From Pseudocercospora fijiensis CIRAD86 (Eukaryota; Ascomycota; Dothideomycetes; Mycosphaerellales; Mycosphaerellaceae), in the NCBI RefSeq assembly GCF_000340215.1, contig NW_006921534.1:4835041-4899040 (forward strand): 64,000 bases of DNA, given 5' to 3'. Shown in pieces: positions 21,145 through 32,081 of the stretch; position 1 is the first letter of the stretch, and each line of letters begins with the position of its first letter. A program made the translations under genes and the position numbers. Under the pieces are notes generated by a model, which saw only the letters and a list, made by a program, of their open reading frames with translations, was not told the DNA's origin and did no database searches.

Positions 21145-22761
21145 TCAGCCAAGATCTTCGAGCAGTTGGCGTTCTCGATGCAAAACTTTTGCTCTGCCAA
21201 TGCCAAGAGATTGTCCAATCCAGTCCAGGTAGCGCATCAGCCATCGATACATTTCCGGGGATACTCGCTTGCTGTTGCAGGCGTAGTAGATCGGCATGAG
21301 CGTGACTGTGGCAGCATGCATTCCCGCTCGGGGCTTGCTGCCGTCTACGTACTGCTCCGCGACATCGAGGTGGCATGCTTCTTCTCCGAAAAAGAATGGG
21401 AGGCTGTAGGCTATGCCCTCCGACATCTTGGCGATCATGATTGATGCACGTTGACAAAGATGACCCGCATCCATACCAGCTGCCGTGATCAAGTCTGGTA
21501 CCATTTCGGCCAGTCGAATCATTTCTTCATTGACTACGATGCGCACGCTTCGATATCGATTCACGCACGAGGCCGCAATATGATTGAAGTAAGAGTCCTG
21601 GTGACGGAGCGGAATTCTCTTCGCGGACTCTTGACCGTGCAGCGGCTCTTTTCTGCAATGATATCGAAACGAAATTCTTTGCTCCCAGGTGGCGAGCTGT
21701 TGTTCCAACTCCGACAGGGCATAGAAGTTTCCGATCACCTCGGAAGGCTCTACGACTGTTGTTGAAGCAAGAATATCGCAGAGCTGTGCAGCTATACCGA
21801 CCAGTTCCAGAGCCATCATTTCTTCGGCATGAAGGTGTTTATGCATGCTATTCGCAAATGAGAGCAATGCCTTTGGAATCCTTTGTCGACGATGCATGCA
21901 ACCCAATAAGACTTGGGAACAGATCCTGTGGAACATCCTTGTCCCGCTCATATGGTCCATGCCGGCATCACCGCGCAGTTGAAGCAGTTTGATGGAACCT
22001 TCAAGATGCATGGACAACCGCGTTGTGTTCCACTGCGGCTCTTCGGCGTCGACGAACTCATGCAAACCGAGGAGTAATACCGTTGCTAATGTTTCATCTG
22101 ACGTGGCACACTCTGGATCCTGTAGGGCCTTTTGCGTCTTCCTCACCGCAGATACATATCGCTCGTTTGCGAACATCATGTGTGACTGTGTTCTCAAATG
22201 CGGCGGTAATGCCATGAAGCCCAGAGCCGAAACAATGCAGGCCAGCATACCATGAGAAGGAGCGTCGCCATAAAGCAGTGCAACAAAATCGAGCTCTGAT
22301 TTGGGATTTGCGGAGGCAACAGAAATGAATTGATCGAAGAACAAGAGTGACGCCTCGTGCGCTGCCCAGAATTGCGGGTTTGTGAATGCTCTCACACCAG
22401 ATACAGCCTCAAGTAGATCTTCCTGTGAACTTGTCGATTTTGCCGGCGAGGAGCTGGAACCTGCATAGCCAGAATCCGGAGAGGTGACGACATTCGTTGT
22501 ACCATTTGGAGGTCTGGTCTTTCCAGAGCTCTTCTGGCTTACATGAGATGTTTGATCGACCACTCGGAGAGCACCCAGATCTCGATATCCTGAGCACTTG
22601 CGGCCAGCGCGCTTACACTGACCGCATGAGGGGCGAACTACGTCGCACTACAGACCTTTAGCAGACTGTATACCTCTTCTGGCATCTATGCGATCACTTA
22701 CCCTGGTCTTCTTCGCTCGGCATTCTGCGCAACCCTTCCCTAAACGACCTCGATAGACCAT
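21145..22761 (-). CDS. Zn2Cys6 transcription factor
   Basis: Exon 1 (22761-22702) encodes 20 residues with the first two zinc-cluster cysteines; exon 2 (22647-21145) supplies the other four. The intron is 54 bases (GTAAGT donor, TGTAG acceptor) and falls just before the third cysteine. Spliced, residues 11-38 are a perfect CX2CX6CX6CX2CX6C cluster with CAECRAKKTRC and CGQCKRAGRKC. Without the intron the DNA-binding domain is invisible and the protein appears to start at VVDQTSH. A serine-rich linker follows, then a fungal-specific regulatory domain from about residue 75 to the end, including LHEFVDAEEPQWNTTRLSMH. Total is about 520 residues. It is a nuclear DNA-binding regulator with unknown targets. 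The alpha/beta hydrolase and C78 peptidase genes lie upstream on the same strand. Confidence 0.9.
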
Positions 22762-23144
22762 CACCGGCACCCACTTCAGGGCAGAGTGTCTTTTCCGATG
22801 CTCCAAGCGCAGTCAAGACGGCAAGATGATTGCACTTTGGTAGATGCATCGTCTACTAGGGTGCAAAGACAGCCTAGAAGTGATAGTCTGACCGTGTGGC
22901 ACAGAAGTTCAGCTACAAACTGCATGCCGTAAGTGGCAGTGGCCTAGCTCGATCGCCGTCTCAAATAGTTCTACCAATCTGGGACTCGATGAATCCTTCC
23001 CATGCTTGCCATTCCTGGAAGCATTTTCATGTAATAAATTGGAGGATAGAAGAAGCCGACTGCTTGATCAAACCGCTGGGACGAGCTGGTCTAAAATGAG
23101 GTCCTTTGCGTAGTTTCATACACAAGCATTTTCAGGCACAGTCC
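22762..23144. other. Intergenic, regulator promoter and hydrolase 3' end
   Basis: No gene is seen. It contains the upstream region of the Zn2Cys6 gene. Confidence 0.4.
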
Positions 23145-23966
23145 TCACAGAGTCTTAAAATCCGCGGAAAAAGGCTTATCCTCCAGCCAAGCCTTCACAA
23201 GTTCCGCAAAAAGTGCCGGATCCTGTCTCGTCCAGGGATGGCGCATCAAAGGATGTTCAATAGCAAGAGTATCTGGGTTCGACTCTCGCCCGATCTCGGC
23301 CATCTTTTTCGCCACCTCAACGCTGTCATTCGACGGCACGGTTCCTCGCTTCGTGGCTGCAACGATGAGTGTCTTGGCCGGCCATGAGCATGGCCACTGA
23401 TCCGCATCGCTACTGAGAGAATCGGCGAAAATCTCACGAGCAAGCTCCATGTCTACGCGCGACAGATTCGGTCGTTTCAGGTCTGTGCCATCTACAAGCC
23501 AACGAGTGCCTGCTCGCGGTATAGCGTATTCCACTCGCGCATTCAGCCAAACAGCTCGCGGGAGATATGGGGTGGACCACGATCGTGGCAATTTGCAGAC
23601 TCCGGATACCAGGACCAAGTGGACGAGATTCGGATACCGTGTGGCAAGACGAATCGCAACACTTGCTCCTAAGCTGTGACCGATGACATAGGTTTTCTGG
23701 TCATGCGCTATGCGTTTTATGAGGTCAGCCAGTAAGTCAGCGGCGTAGTCCAGCGAGAATGGCTTGATTTTGTGAGAGCGACCATGACTCGGTAGGTCGG
23801 GCAATAGTAGATGTTGCTCTTTCAGATGTGGAGTGACAAGGTCCCAATCTACAGCGCTTCCAAATGCGCCGTGGATGAACAAGATTGTCTCTGTGCGATC
23901 AGGGTTGAATGTGTCGTAGGCAAGCTGTTCGGTTGCTGTCTCCTTTGCTGGGGCATTGTCCTCCAT
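23145..23966 (-). CDS. Alpha/beta hydrolase
   Basis: A single exon of 273 residues, the usual size of a minimal alpha/beta hydrolase. The oxyanion-hole strand is ILFIHGAFGSA (residues 28-38), a second loop is LLPDLPSHGRS, and the nucleophile elbow is VIGHSLGAS with Ser98. A C-terminal histidine (His238 or His243 in EHPLMRHPWTR) can complete the triad. The cap region contains SGVCKLPRSW and is not distinctive. No signal peptide or peroxisomal signal is seen, so it is probably cytosolic. Substrate is unknown; relatives include esterases and C-C bond hydrolases. A start two codons upstream is not available, so the chosen ATG is secure within this frame. Confidence 0.88.
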   Translation of the reverse strand: MEDNAPAKETATEQLAYDTFNPDRTETILFIHGAFGSAVDWDLVTPHLKEQHLLLPDLPSHGRSHKIKPFSLDYAADLLADLIKRIAHDQKTYVIGHSLGASVAIRLATRYPNLVHLVLVSGVCKLPRSWSTPYLPRAVWLNARVEYAIPRAGTRWLVDGTDLKRPNLSRVDMELAREIFADSLSSDADQWPCSWPAKTLIVAATKRGTVPSNDSVEVAKKMAEIGRESNPDTLAIEHPLMRHPWTRQDPALFAELVKAWLEDKPFSADFKTL

Positions 23967-24151
23967 GTCTGAGCTCTGGTCTCCATGCGTGAGGACGGAA
24001 CTCCGCCAGATGGCGAGTGAATGTTGACATGTTTTGCTAGTGCTTAAGGGAATCCTTCGGCTCTTTTGACCTCGACCTCGAAAAAGGCAGACCTATAGCT
24101 GTGCAGCGCCCTGAAAGTCTAAATTGATGCTTCAAATTCATCGTCGGCATC

Positions 24152-24982
24152 TCAGCCAGCGGGGGACACTTCGAGGGTTTCGAAGGCTCTAAAGCGCTGG
24201 AGATACCGTTCACTCTTGCGATAACGTCTGAGAACCCATCGAGATGCCCAGCCATTGCAATTCTCTTTGAGCAAAGGCTCAGACATCCTGGACGGCGCTT
24301 GCCATGCGGGATCAAAGGTTACAAGATACCTCTTACCTGCTTTTGTCCTCTCCAAGCCGACAATCATTAATGAGTGACGAGGTCGCTGAAGGAAAACTGG
24401 TGGTAGATCCGTTGGAATGACCCTCGAGCTGGGAGGACGAGTTCGGACTTTGGATGATGTGAAGTATGTCTCCACAGCATCTAGGAGCTCTTTCCATGCA
24501 TCTGGGCCGACATACGCCCTTCCTCTGCACGGAATCGAAAGACTGAGAAGGAGTGCTTCCGCTTCTGATGTCCCAATGTGTTTCCTTGTGCCTTGGATGC
24601 CACCAGTCAACACCTTGCCATGAGCATTGTGACCATCTTCCCAAGCATTCTCGATCATCCGCTGGATTTCAGGAATGCTACTCTTCACGTCCGCATGACT
24701 ATCCCCCATGTCATTGCTAGCAGCAGCAAGCGCTAGAAGCAGCATCTGGATGTTTCTGTATCCGCAGAAATGTGAGCCTTCATTTGGAAGCTTCGACACC
24801 TGAACGGCAGAATATGTGCACAGATAGGCCAACTCTGTGTTTGTCTCATTCTCGAGGAGTGATGCGAGGTTGGGTATAACACCAGAAGTGGTGTTCGATG
24901 TGTTCTCGCTGGCGAGGAGCTTTGCTACGCGCTCGGGCATACGAGTTTCGAATGCATGTCGACCTAAATCGCGCGTCTGCAT
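24152..24982 (-). CDS. Peptidase C78 family (ZUP1/UfSP-like), 5' end unresolved
   Basis: The 276-codon frame carries the C78 papain-like fold: Cys73 in HFCGYRNIQML, His203 in RPRHSLMIVGLE and Asp224 in TFDPAW. The segment LGRHAFETRMPERVAKLL just before it is also typical of fungal members. C78 enzymes cleave Ufm1, or K63-linked ubiquitin in the case of ZUP1. Filamentous ascomycete homologues resemble ZUP1 and normally carry one or more C2H2 zinc fingers upstream. No finger is visible here: upstream sequence continues only about 390 bases before RIP-degraded DNA begins. An acceptor (AATGCAG) directly before ACGCGCGATTTAG suggests the visible ATG may be intronic and that a 5' exon exists. The gene may be intact with an unfound exon, or truncated by the repeat. 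Confidence 0.78.
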   Translation of the reverse strand: MQTRDLGRHAFETRMPERVAKLLASENTSNTTSGVIPNLASLLENETNTELAYLCTYSAVQVSKLPNEGSHFCGYRNIQMLLLALAAASNDMGDSHADVKSSIPEIQRMIENAWEDGHNAHGKVLTGGIQGTRKHIGTSEAEALLLSLSIPCRGRAYVGPDAWKELLDAVETYFTSSKVRTRPPSSRVIPTDLPPVFLQRPRHSLMIVGLERTKAGKRYLVTFDPAWQAPSRMSEPLLKENCNGWASRWVLRRYRKSERYLQRFRAFETLEVSPAG

Positions 24983-25374
24983 TCACGAGTCAATGGTTTG
25001 ATGGTCCCATACGCTTTCATGTTTCATACCCCCAGACGCTGAAACTCATTCTCTGTGCCAGCCATCATGAAAATGCCTCACACACATTTCTGCGCGTCCA
25101 CTGTCTCAGCCACGAGTCTTCAGCTCTCGTATCGCGTACAAGAGTGGCGGTGTTGAAGAGTCCGATATATGGTATCTTCCCATCGCAGCTGACGCCTCTT
25201 CACGTAGCTAACTTATAAGCCACACCATCGCTCCTGCATGTCGTGCTCCCGTCGTACAGCTGCCCAATTGAAGGACGCGTTGCGAAGAGGTCTATGTATA
25301 CTGACCAAGAATGCCAGGGTGGTGAACCGCCACGGCGGCTAGGTTTGCAGCGGCGGCTTGTCCACTTCCATGGT
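24983..25374. other. Region upstream of C78 gene, possible lost 5' exon
   Basis: Normal composition. A short minus-strand start (MGRYHISDSS near 25180) is possible but I could not connect it to the peptidase frame. No C2H2 finger is seen. Confidence 0.35.
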
Positions 25375-28300
25375 TGTTTATAGGCTATATATAGACCGCT
25401 AAGAGGTCTAATTTCGAGCCAATTTGAAGCCTTGTAATCGCATAGTATAGGCCTACTTACAATAAAGCTAAACTAGACCTTATCTAGCGGCTATTTCTAC
25501 CTCTTATTTATCGACCTATTCTACCTCTTTCTCGCGGTTACGTATCGCGCTTGTTTTAACCTTACTGTCGCTAGTATAGGTAATTATTCTAGGCATTTAG
25601 CGCCTAAAGATATAAACGCGTTGCTTAGTAAGCTAGAGTATAAATAGTTAGTATATAGTCGCTCGTTCTTATAATCTCGTAGATAATCGCTAAGGTATTA
25701 CTATCGCAGTTTTAGAGCCCTTTTCTACTAAATATATATTAGTAAAGGCACTAATTCTTCTACCCTCGTAACTATAAATACTATTTAGAAGTAGACGATA
25801 TTCGCCTCGCTTTAGATCGTATTATATATAATTAGTAAGGCGTACGAATAAGCGGCTTTAAATACGACAAATATCGATCGTTTACTACTAATATTTAGTT
25901 CCTTAAGAATCGACCGAATAGGCTGTCTATAGACCTAGCAAAGTGGCTATTTCGTAGAGTAAAATTCGAGTATCGCCTTTATAAGCGGTTTATAGACTAT
26001 TAGCGAGCGGAAAGCGGCGGTAGTAGTACTTAGAAGGCGTCGAGGTATCTATAGCGGAAGCGTATTACGTAGAAGGCGTACGACTGCCCTACGAAATTAA
26101 CTATCCTTAAGTTCTACGAGAAGGATTAAAATAGCGATTTAGGGGTATTTTTCGATAATATAGCGCTAGCGCACTTACCTACGGATATAACGGTACTAAG
26201 GCCCTCGTATATTATCCTCCTACCGCTAAAGGATAGCTATTCGTATACTCTCGAGTTTGTTAATAGAATATAGGTTAATAATAGTATAAAGGCTATTTAG
26301 AAGGAAATACTCGAATTTCGAGTAGGTAAGTGCGGTCTTAGCGGCTTATATACTAGTATTAACCTGTTTCTAGGCTCTTCGACCGTTTCTAAGCTAGTTA
26401 ATAAAATAAGAAGGCCTAAGTAAGCGATAGTATAGCGAGACGTAGGTATAATAAGAATTATACGTAATTAAGTCCGTAACGCTAACAAGGCCGCTATTAC
26501 TCGAATAAGCGATAAACGCAGGTCTAGCGCTAGCGAGTCTATCTATCGATAGTTATAATAGGCTTAGGCCTACTTAAATGCTAAATTTAGCCTATATAGC
26601 GACAATCTAACTAGTTAGGCGGAGGCAATCTATTTAGTAGGCGACAAGAAAGGCACGTATTAATTAGGCCTTGTTTAGGCCTCTAACTAGCAACTATAGC
26701 TTCTTCGTAACTATAGTAGCTTGTTCTTGCTAGATTCTATATTTAGTACAAACAAACCTCTTTAGCTACTGTTTACGGTATACGTCCGTAATTAGCATCT
26801 CGAGTAGCTTCCGGCTAGTTATATACTTCTATCTTGTAAGTAGGCGCACCTTATTAAGAAGGCTATAAGAACGCTCCGTTCTATAGCTAAAACTAACTTC
26901 TAAGTCAAATTGAGCTCTTATAATAGCAATAGCTTAACCTACTACTTTAGATAGCCTATATACGTAAGTAAGGCTTCCGATAACCTTTATAAGGAACAGT
27001 CTAACTAGATACCGCTTTAGTCTATTATAGACGACTTAGTAAGTAAACAACGTGCTATCTAGCAGGCGCTAACCGATTGCTATATTAAACAGCGGCTTTG
27101 CTAGCGGCACGTTATAAAGACCTTCGAACGGCGGTTTAAGAAGCATCTATAGGCGCTTAAGGCTATGTCTAATGCTATGTTTATCGCGAGAGACTAGGAC
27201 GAGTATGCTTACTTTATTAAGCGAGCGGCTATTAAACTAGAGGCTTAGAAGGCAAAGAAGAAGCTAGAATACCTCCGTAACAACTAGCCGGCTTTATAGA
27301 GCGATCGATAGGCGACTTAGGCACGGCTCGGAGACCCCCTTTTAATAGCGATTCGAACAACGTTACTACTTAAGGGCTATTACGTATACTTAAAGCGCCG
27401 AGACAAGCGTTAGATGCGCTAATAGAGCTTGCGAGGTGCGTATTCGTCCTATTCTTATAGTGCTATCGAAATCTTATATAAAAGAAGTCTACGCCTATAT
27501 TCTTTAGAACGGCCGTAGCTCCTAGACCGGCTTTCGGGTACTCCCGCTAAGCTATCTAGATTTCTCGACTATGTTTATTCTATATTGTTTCTACTAACAA
27601 CAAGGCCTATACTAACTGTTATTAGGCTTAGTAATGCACCTTATATAACTAGACAATTACATCTGCGAGCGCGCGCTTTAAAACGGCTAGATCGACGGTT
27701 AGGGCTAGCTTCTACTATAGAAAAACGAATCCTGTTTATCCTTTAAGAATCTACCGCTTTCTATATAGAAGAAGATAGCAGATAAGCTTATATAGGCATA
27801 TAAGGACCGTAACAATAGCAAGCCTATCTAGCGGATATGTCTACCTACTATAGACAACGATGCTTATACTAAATGCTTCTACTATTTCTAGTATAGCTAC
27901 TACCTTCCTTATAAGTATATTTAGCGCTTCTATATCGACAAAACGAGCCTTCTTACTGCTTAGCGCTATAGGCTCTATATTAGTCGGTTTTAAGGACCTA
28001 ATAGCAACCTCGTTTATCTAGACTAGTATAATAGTAAGCTAATTCTTAACGATAACAACAACTATCGACCTACTAGATAGCTTATCGACCTAAACAAAGC
28101 CCCTAGTATCTATAGGCTCCGTATAGTAAAGGAATACTTCTATTCTATATAAGAAGGTCTTATATAAACCTTCTTCCGCTTCTATAATAGCTAGACTTCT
28201 AAGCCTTACTTAAACGACGAGCAGTAATACGAAGCCTTGCTATAGTAGGTAATATACTACTTAGAAATAGCTTAATTAGTAATAGATATTTAGATGCAAT

Positions 28301-29345
28301 AATAGCTTAATAGAGGCGCTCCGCAGGCCTATTTAATACCTCGTCGTAAGGCTAAGTAGCGCTTAGTCGACAATAGGCCGCTATAATAACCTATCTTTAA
28401 ACTACTGCTAGTACTACTAAGTCTAGTACTTTTAGCACCTTTAGCACCTTCCGTCGAGGCTCCGTAGCGGCTATTTATCGTCGTTAATAGCAGTATACTA
28501 CCTGTCTATAGTCTAGTTAATAAAGACAATATTATCGATAATATTAACTTCGCTCTAGTCGTTATTATAGTTAATAATAACGCTAATATAAACCTCTTAG
28601 ACCTTACTAATAACGACGCTCTATACGAGGCTAACGATAAGAACCTATTCGATAGCCTATCGGATATAGACCTTCTATAATCTATACTACTTAAAGCTAG
28701 TCGACTCGAGAGTAGTCGATTGCTACTATCTTTACTAAAAGACGCTAGCAAAAGTAATTAATACGATAACGACGAGGCATTAAAGCATTAATCCTTACTA
28801 GACGATTTACTATTACTAAGTAAGCTATTTCTACTATACTAACCTCTACCTCTACCTTCTATAGAGCTACTACCTTCTATAGAGCTACCGCCTTCTATAG
28901 AGCTACCGCCTTCTATAGAGCTACCGCCTTCTATAGAGCTACTACCTTCTATAGAGCCGCTACCTTCTTCGGTACTATCTATAGCTTAGCATTTATTACC
29001 TATATAGTTACCTAGTAAAGACACTTTAATTAATCTACTATAGCTATTAGGTAGCTTTTGTAAACCTCGTCGTTAGAAGCCTTTAATTAGTAAGCCTATA
29101 ACACCTTCGAAACGCGCTTATAGAAGGTTATATATAGGTATACTACCTAAACCGTACTAGATAGATTAATCCTCTTATACGCTATCTCCTATACTAATTA
29201 GACTACTAAAACGACGGATCTAAGGAGAGGTTGTCGCTTCTAAGCGGTAGAAGTAGTAGTGCTAAGGTATAGGCGTAGACTTAGTCGTTTTCGAGCGATT
29301 ACGGCTGTTCGGAACAGTAGAAATCCGAGGTAATTAGGTTATATA
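25375..29345. repeat. RIP-degraded repeat block B
   Basis: About 4 kb in which CpA and TpG are scarce and TpA abundant, with abrupt change of composition at both edges. Protein-like frames can be followed on the plus strand through many TAA and TAG codons that fit mutated CAA, CAG and TGG. No family was recognised. I looked for terminal inverted or direct repeats at the two edges and found none, so the element class is open; edges are accurate to about 30 bases. It separates the C78 peptidase from the next gene island. Confidence 0.72.
28851..28956 (+). repeat. 18-base tandem repeat coding a hexapeptide
   Basis: Six near-identical copies of an 18-base unit CTACCGCCTTCTATAGAG, some with CTACTACC in place of CTACCGCC. 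Read forward they encode repeats of Pro-Ser-Ile-Glu-Leu-Pro or Leu. The unit length is divisible by three, so this was probably a coding repeat of the degraded element. Confidence 0.75.
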
Positions 29346-29707
29346 AGGGGTGTTTGCAGTACCCCGATTTGTACACTAATTTGCGTGGTTTCAGGGTACT
29401 TTGCAGGGGCCTATGGAACCCTCGAGGTGTGCTAAAGCTACTTTGAATTTAACTTCTTGGTCAGTATACGTGGACCTGTTGCGAAGCCAGCCACATTGGA
29501 CGTGGGCCGAGAGGAAGCTTCCTCGTTTAGCTCAGAACCAAGCACTACTTGGCAAGGCTTGCCCTGTCTTGTAAGTGAACTCTGCGATTGATCATCACCG
29601 TGCTCCCCAGCCTTCCAGAGTTCGTCTTACTCCTTCAGCACCTTACCGACATTTTCAGAACACAAGAAAGCATCATCATAGCTCCAAACGACCGAAAACC
29701 AGACACA
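29346..29707. other. Intergenic, upstream of small cysteine-rich gene
   Basis: Normal composition after the RIP block. No gene is seen. Confidence 0.4.
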
Positions 29708-30078
29708 ATGCCAGCTCAACCCGATGTTGAAATGCAATATCAGAGCCCGGCTGCCACGATGTGCCAAGAGCAGCCAAGCAACGACTCCCCTGCCGAGCAA
29801 CAGGTACGATGACGCAAGCGACGATGAACATGGCATTAACTTATTGGCTAAAAAAATGGAACGACGAGCTGCAGACCACAAATGAAGAACCATCGAAGAG
29901 GACATTCCTTGGAATGAGAGGTGGTGGCATCCTGGGTAAGCCACGCTCCACCACAAGCAGATTGACACAAACAGACCTGACAGGCATCATCTATCCAGTC
30001 GACCTCTGCGCCTGTTTCATCTGCTGCGAGTGCATGGAGGGCTGCTGCCATGCCATCGATGACTGTTGCTGCTGCTAG
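29708..30078 (+). CDS. Small cysteine-rich protein, CYSTM-like C-terminus
   Basis: Exon 1 (29708-29803) encodes 32 residues from MPAQPDVEMQYQSP, rich in Gln, Pro and Ser. A GTACGA donor and GCTGCAG acceptor bound a 71-base intron. Exon 2 begins at 29875 (TTNEEPSKRTFLGMRGGG). A further GTAAG donor at 29936 and acceptor at 29983 bound a 48-base stretch that is in frame without stops; removing it joins GGGIL to GIIYPVDL, giving about 83 residues, and keeping it gives about 99. The end, LCACFICCECMEGCCH then DDCCCC, has eleven cysteines in about 25 residues. A Gln/Pro-rich N-terminus with a short Cys-dense hydrophobic C-terminus resembles CYSTM stress proteins of membranes. That assignment is tentative; the splice structure is inferred. 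Confidence 0.55.
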
Positions 30079-30629
30079 ATGCGAGAGAACGAGCGCGGCT
30101 CGAATTCAGAGCTGTAAAAAGGAACGTTGGAGAGCTGGCGAGGGAGCGAGGAGAAATCCACAGAGTATGCAGCTCAGAATACTTGACGAGATACGAAACA
30201 AACAACAGAGTGTACCAAACGTACTCATGAGGTTTCCCATCTTCCTTCGGCGCACAACTGCTCTGCAAACCCGTTGTACTTTCGGCCAAACTCGAGAGAT
30301 TCTCAGGCTTGGCATCGTTGGCACGGTGTGCGAGGCCAGTCGATACCGACAAGCGTGTCGTTTGCTCCCTCTGCATCTATGGTGGTCCAATCCGTGGGCT
30401 TCCGAGCGACTGCAACGGTGCGCTTGGGAGGATGGCACCAGAGGGCAAGATTTGTTGGGAATGGACAAGTGCCTTGGTTACGGGAGAAATTGAGCAAAGT
30501 AGGAAGGGGAGAAAGAGCTAGCTACTATAGAAATCCTAATGGGGGAAGATGCTCATTACGCTATCTAAATCTATTGCTCAATCATGTCTCCCACCGTCGC
30601 TATGTGATACTCCGCCGCTATTCACATCA
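30079..30629. other. Intergenic, unassigned ORFs
   Basis: Overlapping ORFs of 119-147 codons on both strands, none with recognisable motifs. No supported gene. Confidence 0.4.
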
Positions 30630-32081
30630 TTAAACAAACAAATGCTCGCTCTGATACCGCCACCAATGCTCTCTAGAATCAGCTTGTCTCCAAACACCAA
30701 TACCGCCCTCAACGCCTTTAGAATTAACCCTCCAATGCTCACTCTCGACATGTCCTAACCAGTTCTCTAGTACGGCAACCAGCTTTGGTCCGTGTCTGAT
30801 GACAAAAGGATTGATGCCGGTCTCGTACAGCTCCGAATGGCTTTTGATGATAGGTCTGTGATCAGAAGTCCTGGCATACCGCCTATCACCAAGACGAATG
30901 GGCAACACCAGGCGACATGCGTCCTCGAAAGGATTTTGAGCATTGGGGAATGCGTCGAGGTAAAGACCACACGGCACAGATTCTACCGTGGAGAAGGGGT
31001 AGCGGAATTTTGCGTCTCTGGCGCTTACGGTTCCCGGACAACGCAGGAAGAGGAAAGGTATCTTCATTGCTTTCGTCTCTTGCGGAAACAATTTTGGAAT
31101 GTGCTTGAATGGTTGTTGAAGGAATTCTTCGACTTTTGGGAGCCGGATTCCGGGGGCGATGAAGGTGACTGATGATTGCTGGGCGTGAGATAGAAGCTCG
31201 TAGGCGAAGCCCTTTGGTACTCCCGCAATGTTCAAAGCCGTTCGTGATGCGAGGGGTGCGTCGTCTTCTGGATCGTAATCAGGAGCATCTGGGTCGTTTT
31301 GTCTAGGCGGAATGCCTGCTTTCTCCTCGACGGCCTCTACCAAGCGTCCCCAAGCGTCCAGGCATGCATTCAAATCGCTCAGCGTGTAGGGCTGCAGAAG
31401 CCAAGGTCGTGTGCGATATCTCGTAAATGTCTTGTTGACCTCCAGGTCAGATTTTGCAGAATCTTCCTCGGGTCCATATTGCCCAATCGCATCGTTGATC
31501 GCCACTGCCTTTTCAACTTCAATCATGTCAACGTAGGCACTGAGAATGGTTTCCAATTTTTGCCATGGGAGATGGGGACTATTGAAGTCAAACAGATGGT
31601 GGTATGTAGGCATCAAGAGTGCGTTGCCAGTCTGCTGGTCGAACACAATTCCTGCTGGCTGTGACACCAAAGCGGAAGAAGTCCTGTATAATACGATGAA
31701 TCGATATTTCTCTTTTCCGGCCGGGGTCAAGTGGTCGTTATCCTCCAGAACCTCTCCAAGATTGAGCAGCTCCTTCTCGCTCGCAATGGCCGAGACATGG
31801 TAGAAGAAGTTATGATTTCCAGGGACATCGAATACCTTTGACAGGAAACGAACGATCTTTGGGCGTAGTATCTTGGTCAAGTTGTCATTGCCGTGCTTGC
31901 CCCACCACGACCTCTTCTCAAGCTGATTGATCTTCTTTCCAGAGCAAACCCAAGCATACAAGAGGAGTGTGTTGTGAAGTGCAGCACAACGCTCGGCATC
32001 TAGATCGTTTCCGGGAGTGGGCGGTTGCTTCTGCGTTACTCGATCCTTGGCGACTCCGTTTAGCAGCACTTTGGTCGCCAT
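30630..32081 (-). CDS. Conserved-looking hypothetical protein, 483 residues
   Basis: A single long frame beginning MATKVLLNGVAKDR. I do not recognise a named domain. The sequence looks like a folded soluble enzyme or scaffold: balanced composition, many aromatic residues (for example NHNFFYHVSAIASEKE, PWLLQPYTLSDLNACLDAWG, NPFVIRHGPKLVAVLENWLG) and a short acidic linker with proline and aspartate near residue 265 (NDPDAPDYDPEDDAP). There is no signal peptide, no membrane segment and no coiled coil. Long uninterrupted coding with normal base use, next to a RIP block, supports a real gene. Confidence 0.75.
   Translation of the reverse strand: MATKVLLNGVAKDRVTQKQPPTPGNDLDAERCAALHNTLLLYAWVCSGKKINQLEKRSWWGKHGNDNLTKILRPKIVRFLSKVFDVPGNHNFFYHVSAIASEKELLNLGEVLEDNDHLTPAGKEKYRFIVLYRTSSALVSQPAGIVFDQQTGNALLMPTYHHLFDFNSPHLPWQKLETILSAYVDMIEVEKAVAINDAIGQYGPEEDSAKSDLEVNKTFTRYRTRPWLLQPYTLSDLNACLDAWGRLVEAVEEKAGIPPRQNDPDAPDYDPEDDAPLASRTALNIAGVPKGFAYELLSHAQQSSVTFIAPGIRLPKVEEFLQQPFKHIPKLFPQETKAMKIPFLFLRCPGTVSARDAKFRYPFSTVESVPCGLYLDAFPNAQNPFEDACRLVLPIRLGDRRYARTSDHRPIIKSHSELYETGINPFVIRHGPKLVAVLENWLGHVESEHWRVNSKGVEGGIGVWRQADSREHWWRYQSEHLFV

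Noticed and set aside
23270..23290. GGTTCGACTC-like string resembling a tRNA B box
   Set aside because: It lies inside the alpha/beta hydrolase coding region and no cloverleaf can be drawn around it.
30017..30493. Overlapping ORFs of 119-147 codons on both strands
   Set aside because: No motifs, conflicting frames; no support for a gene.
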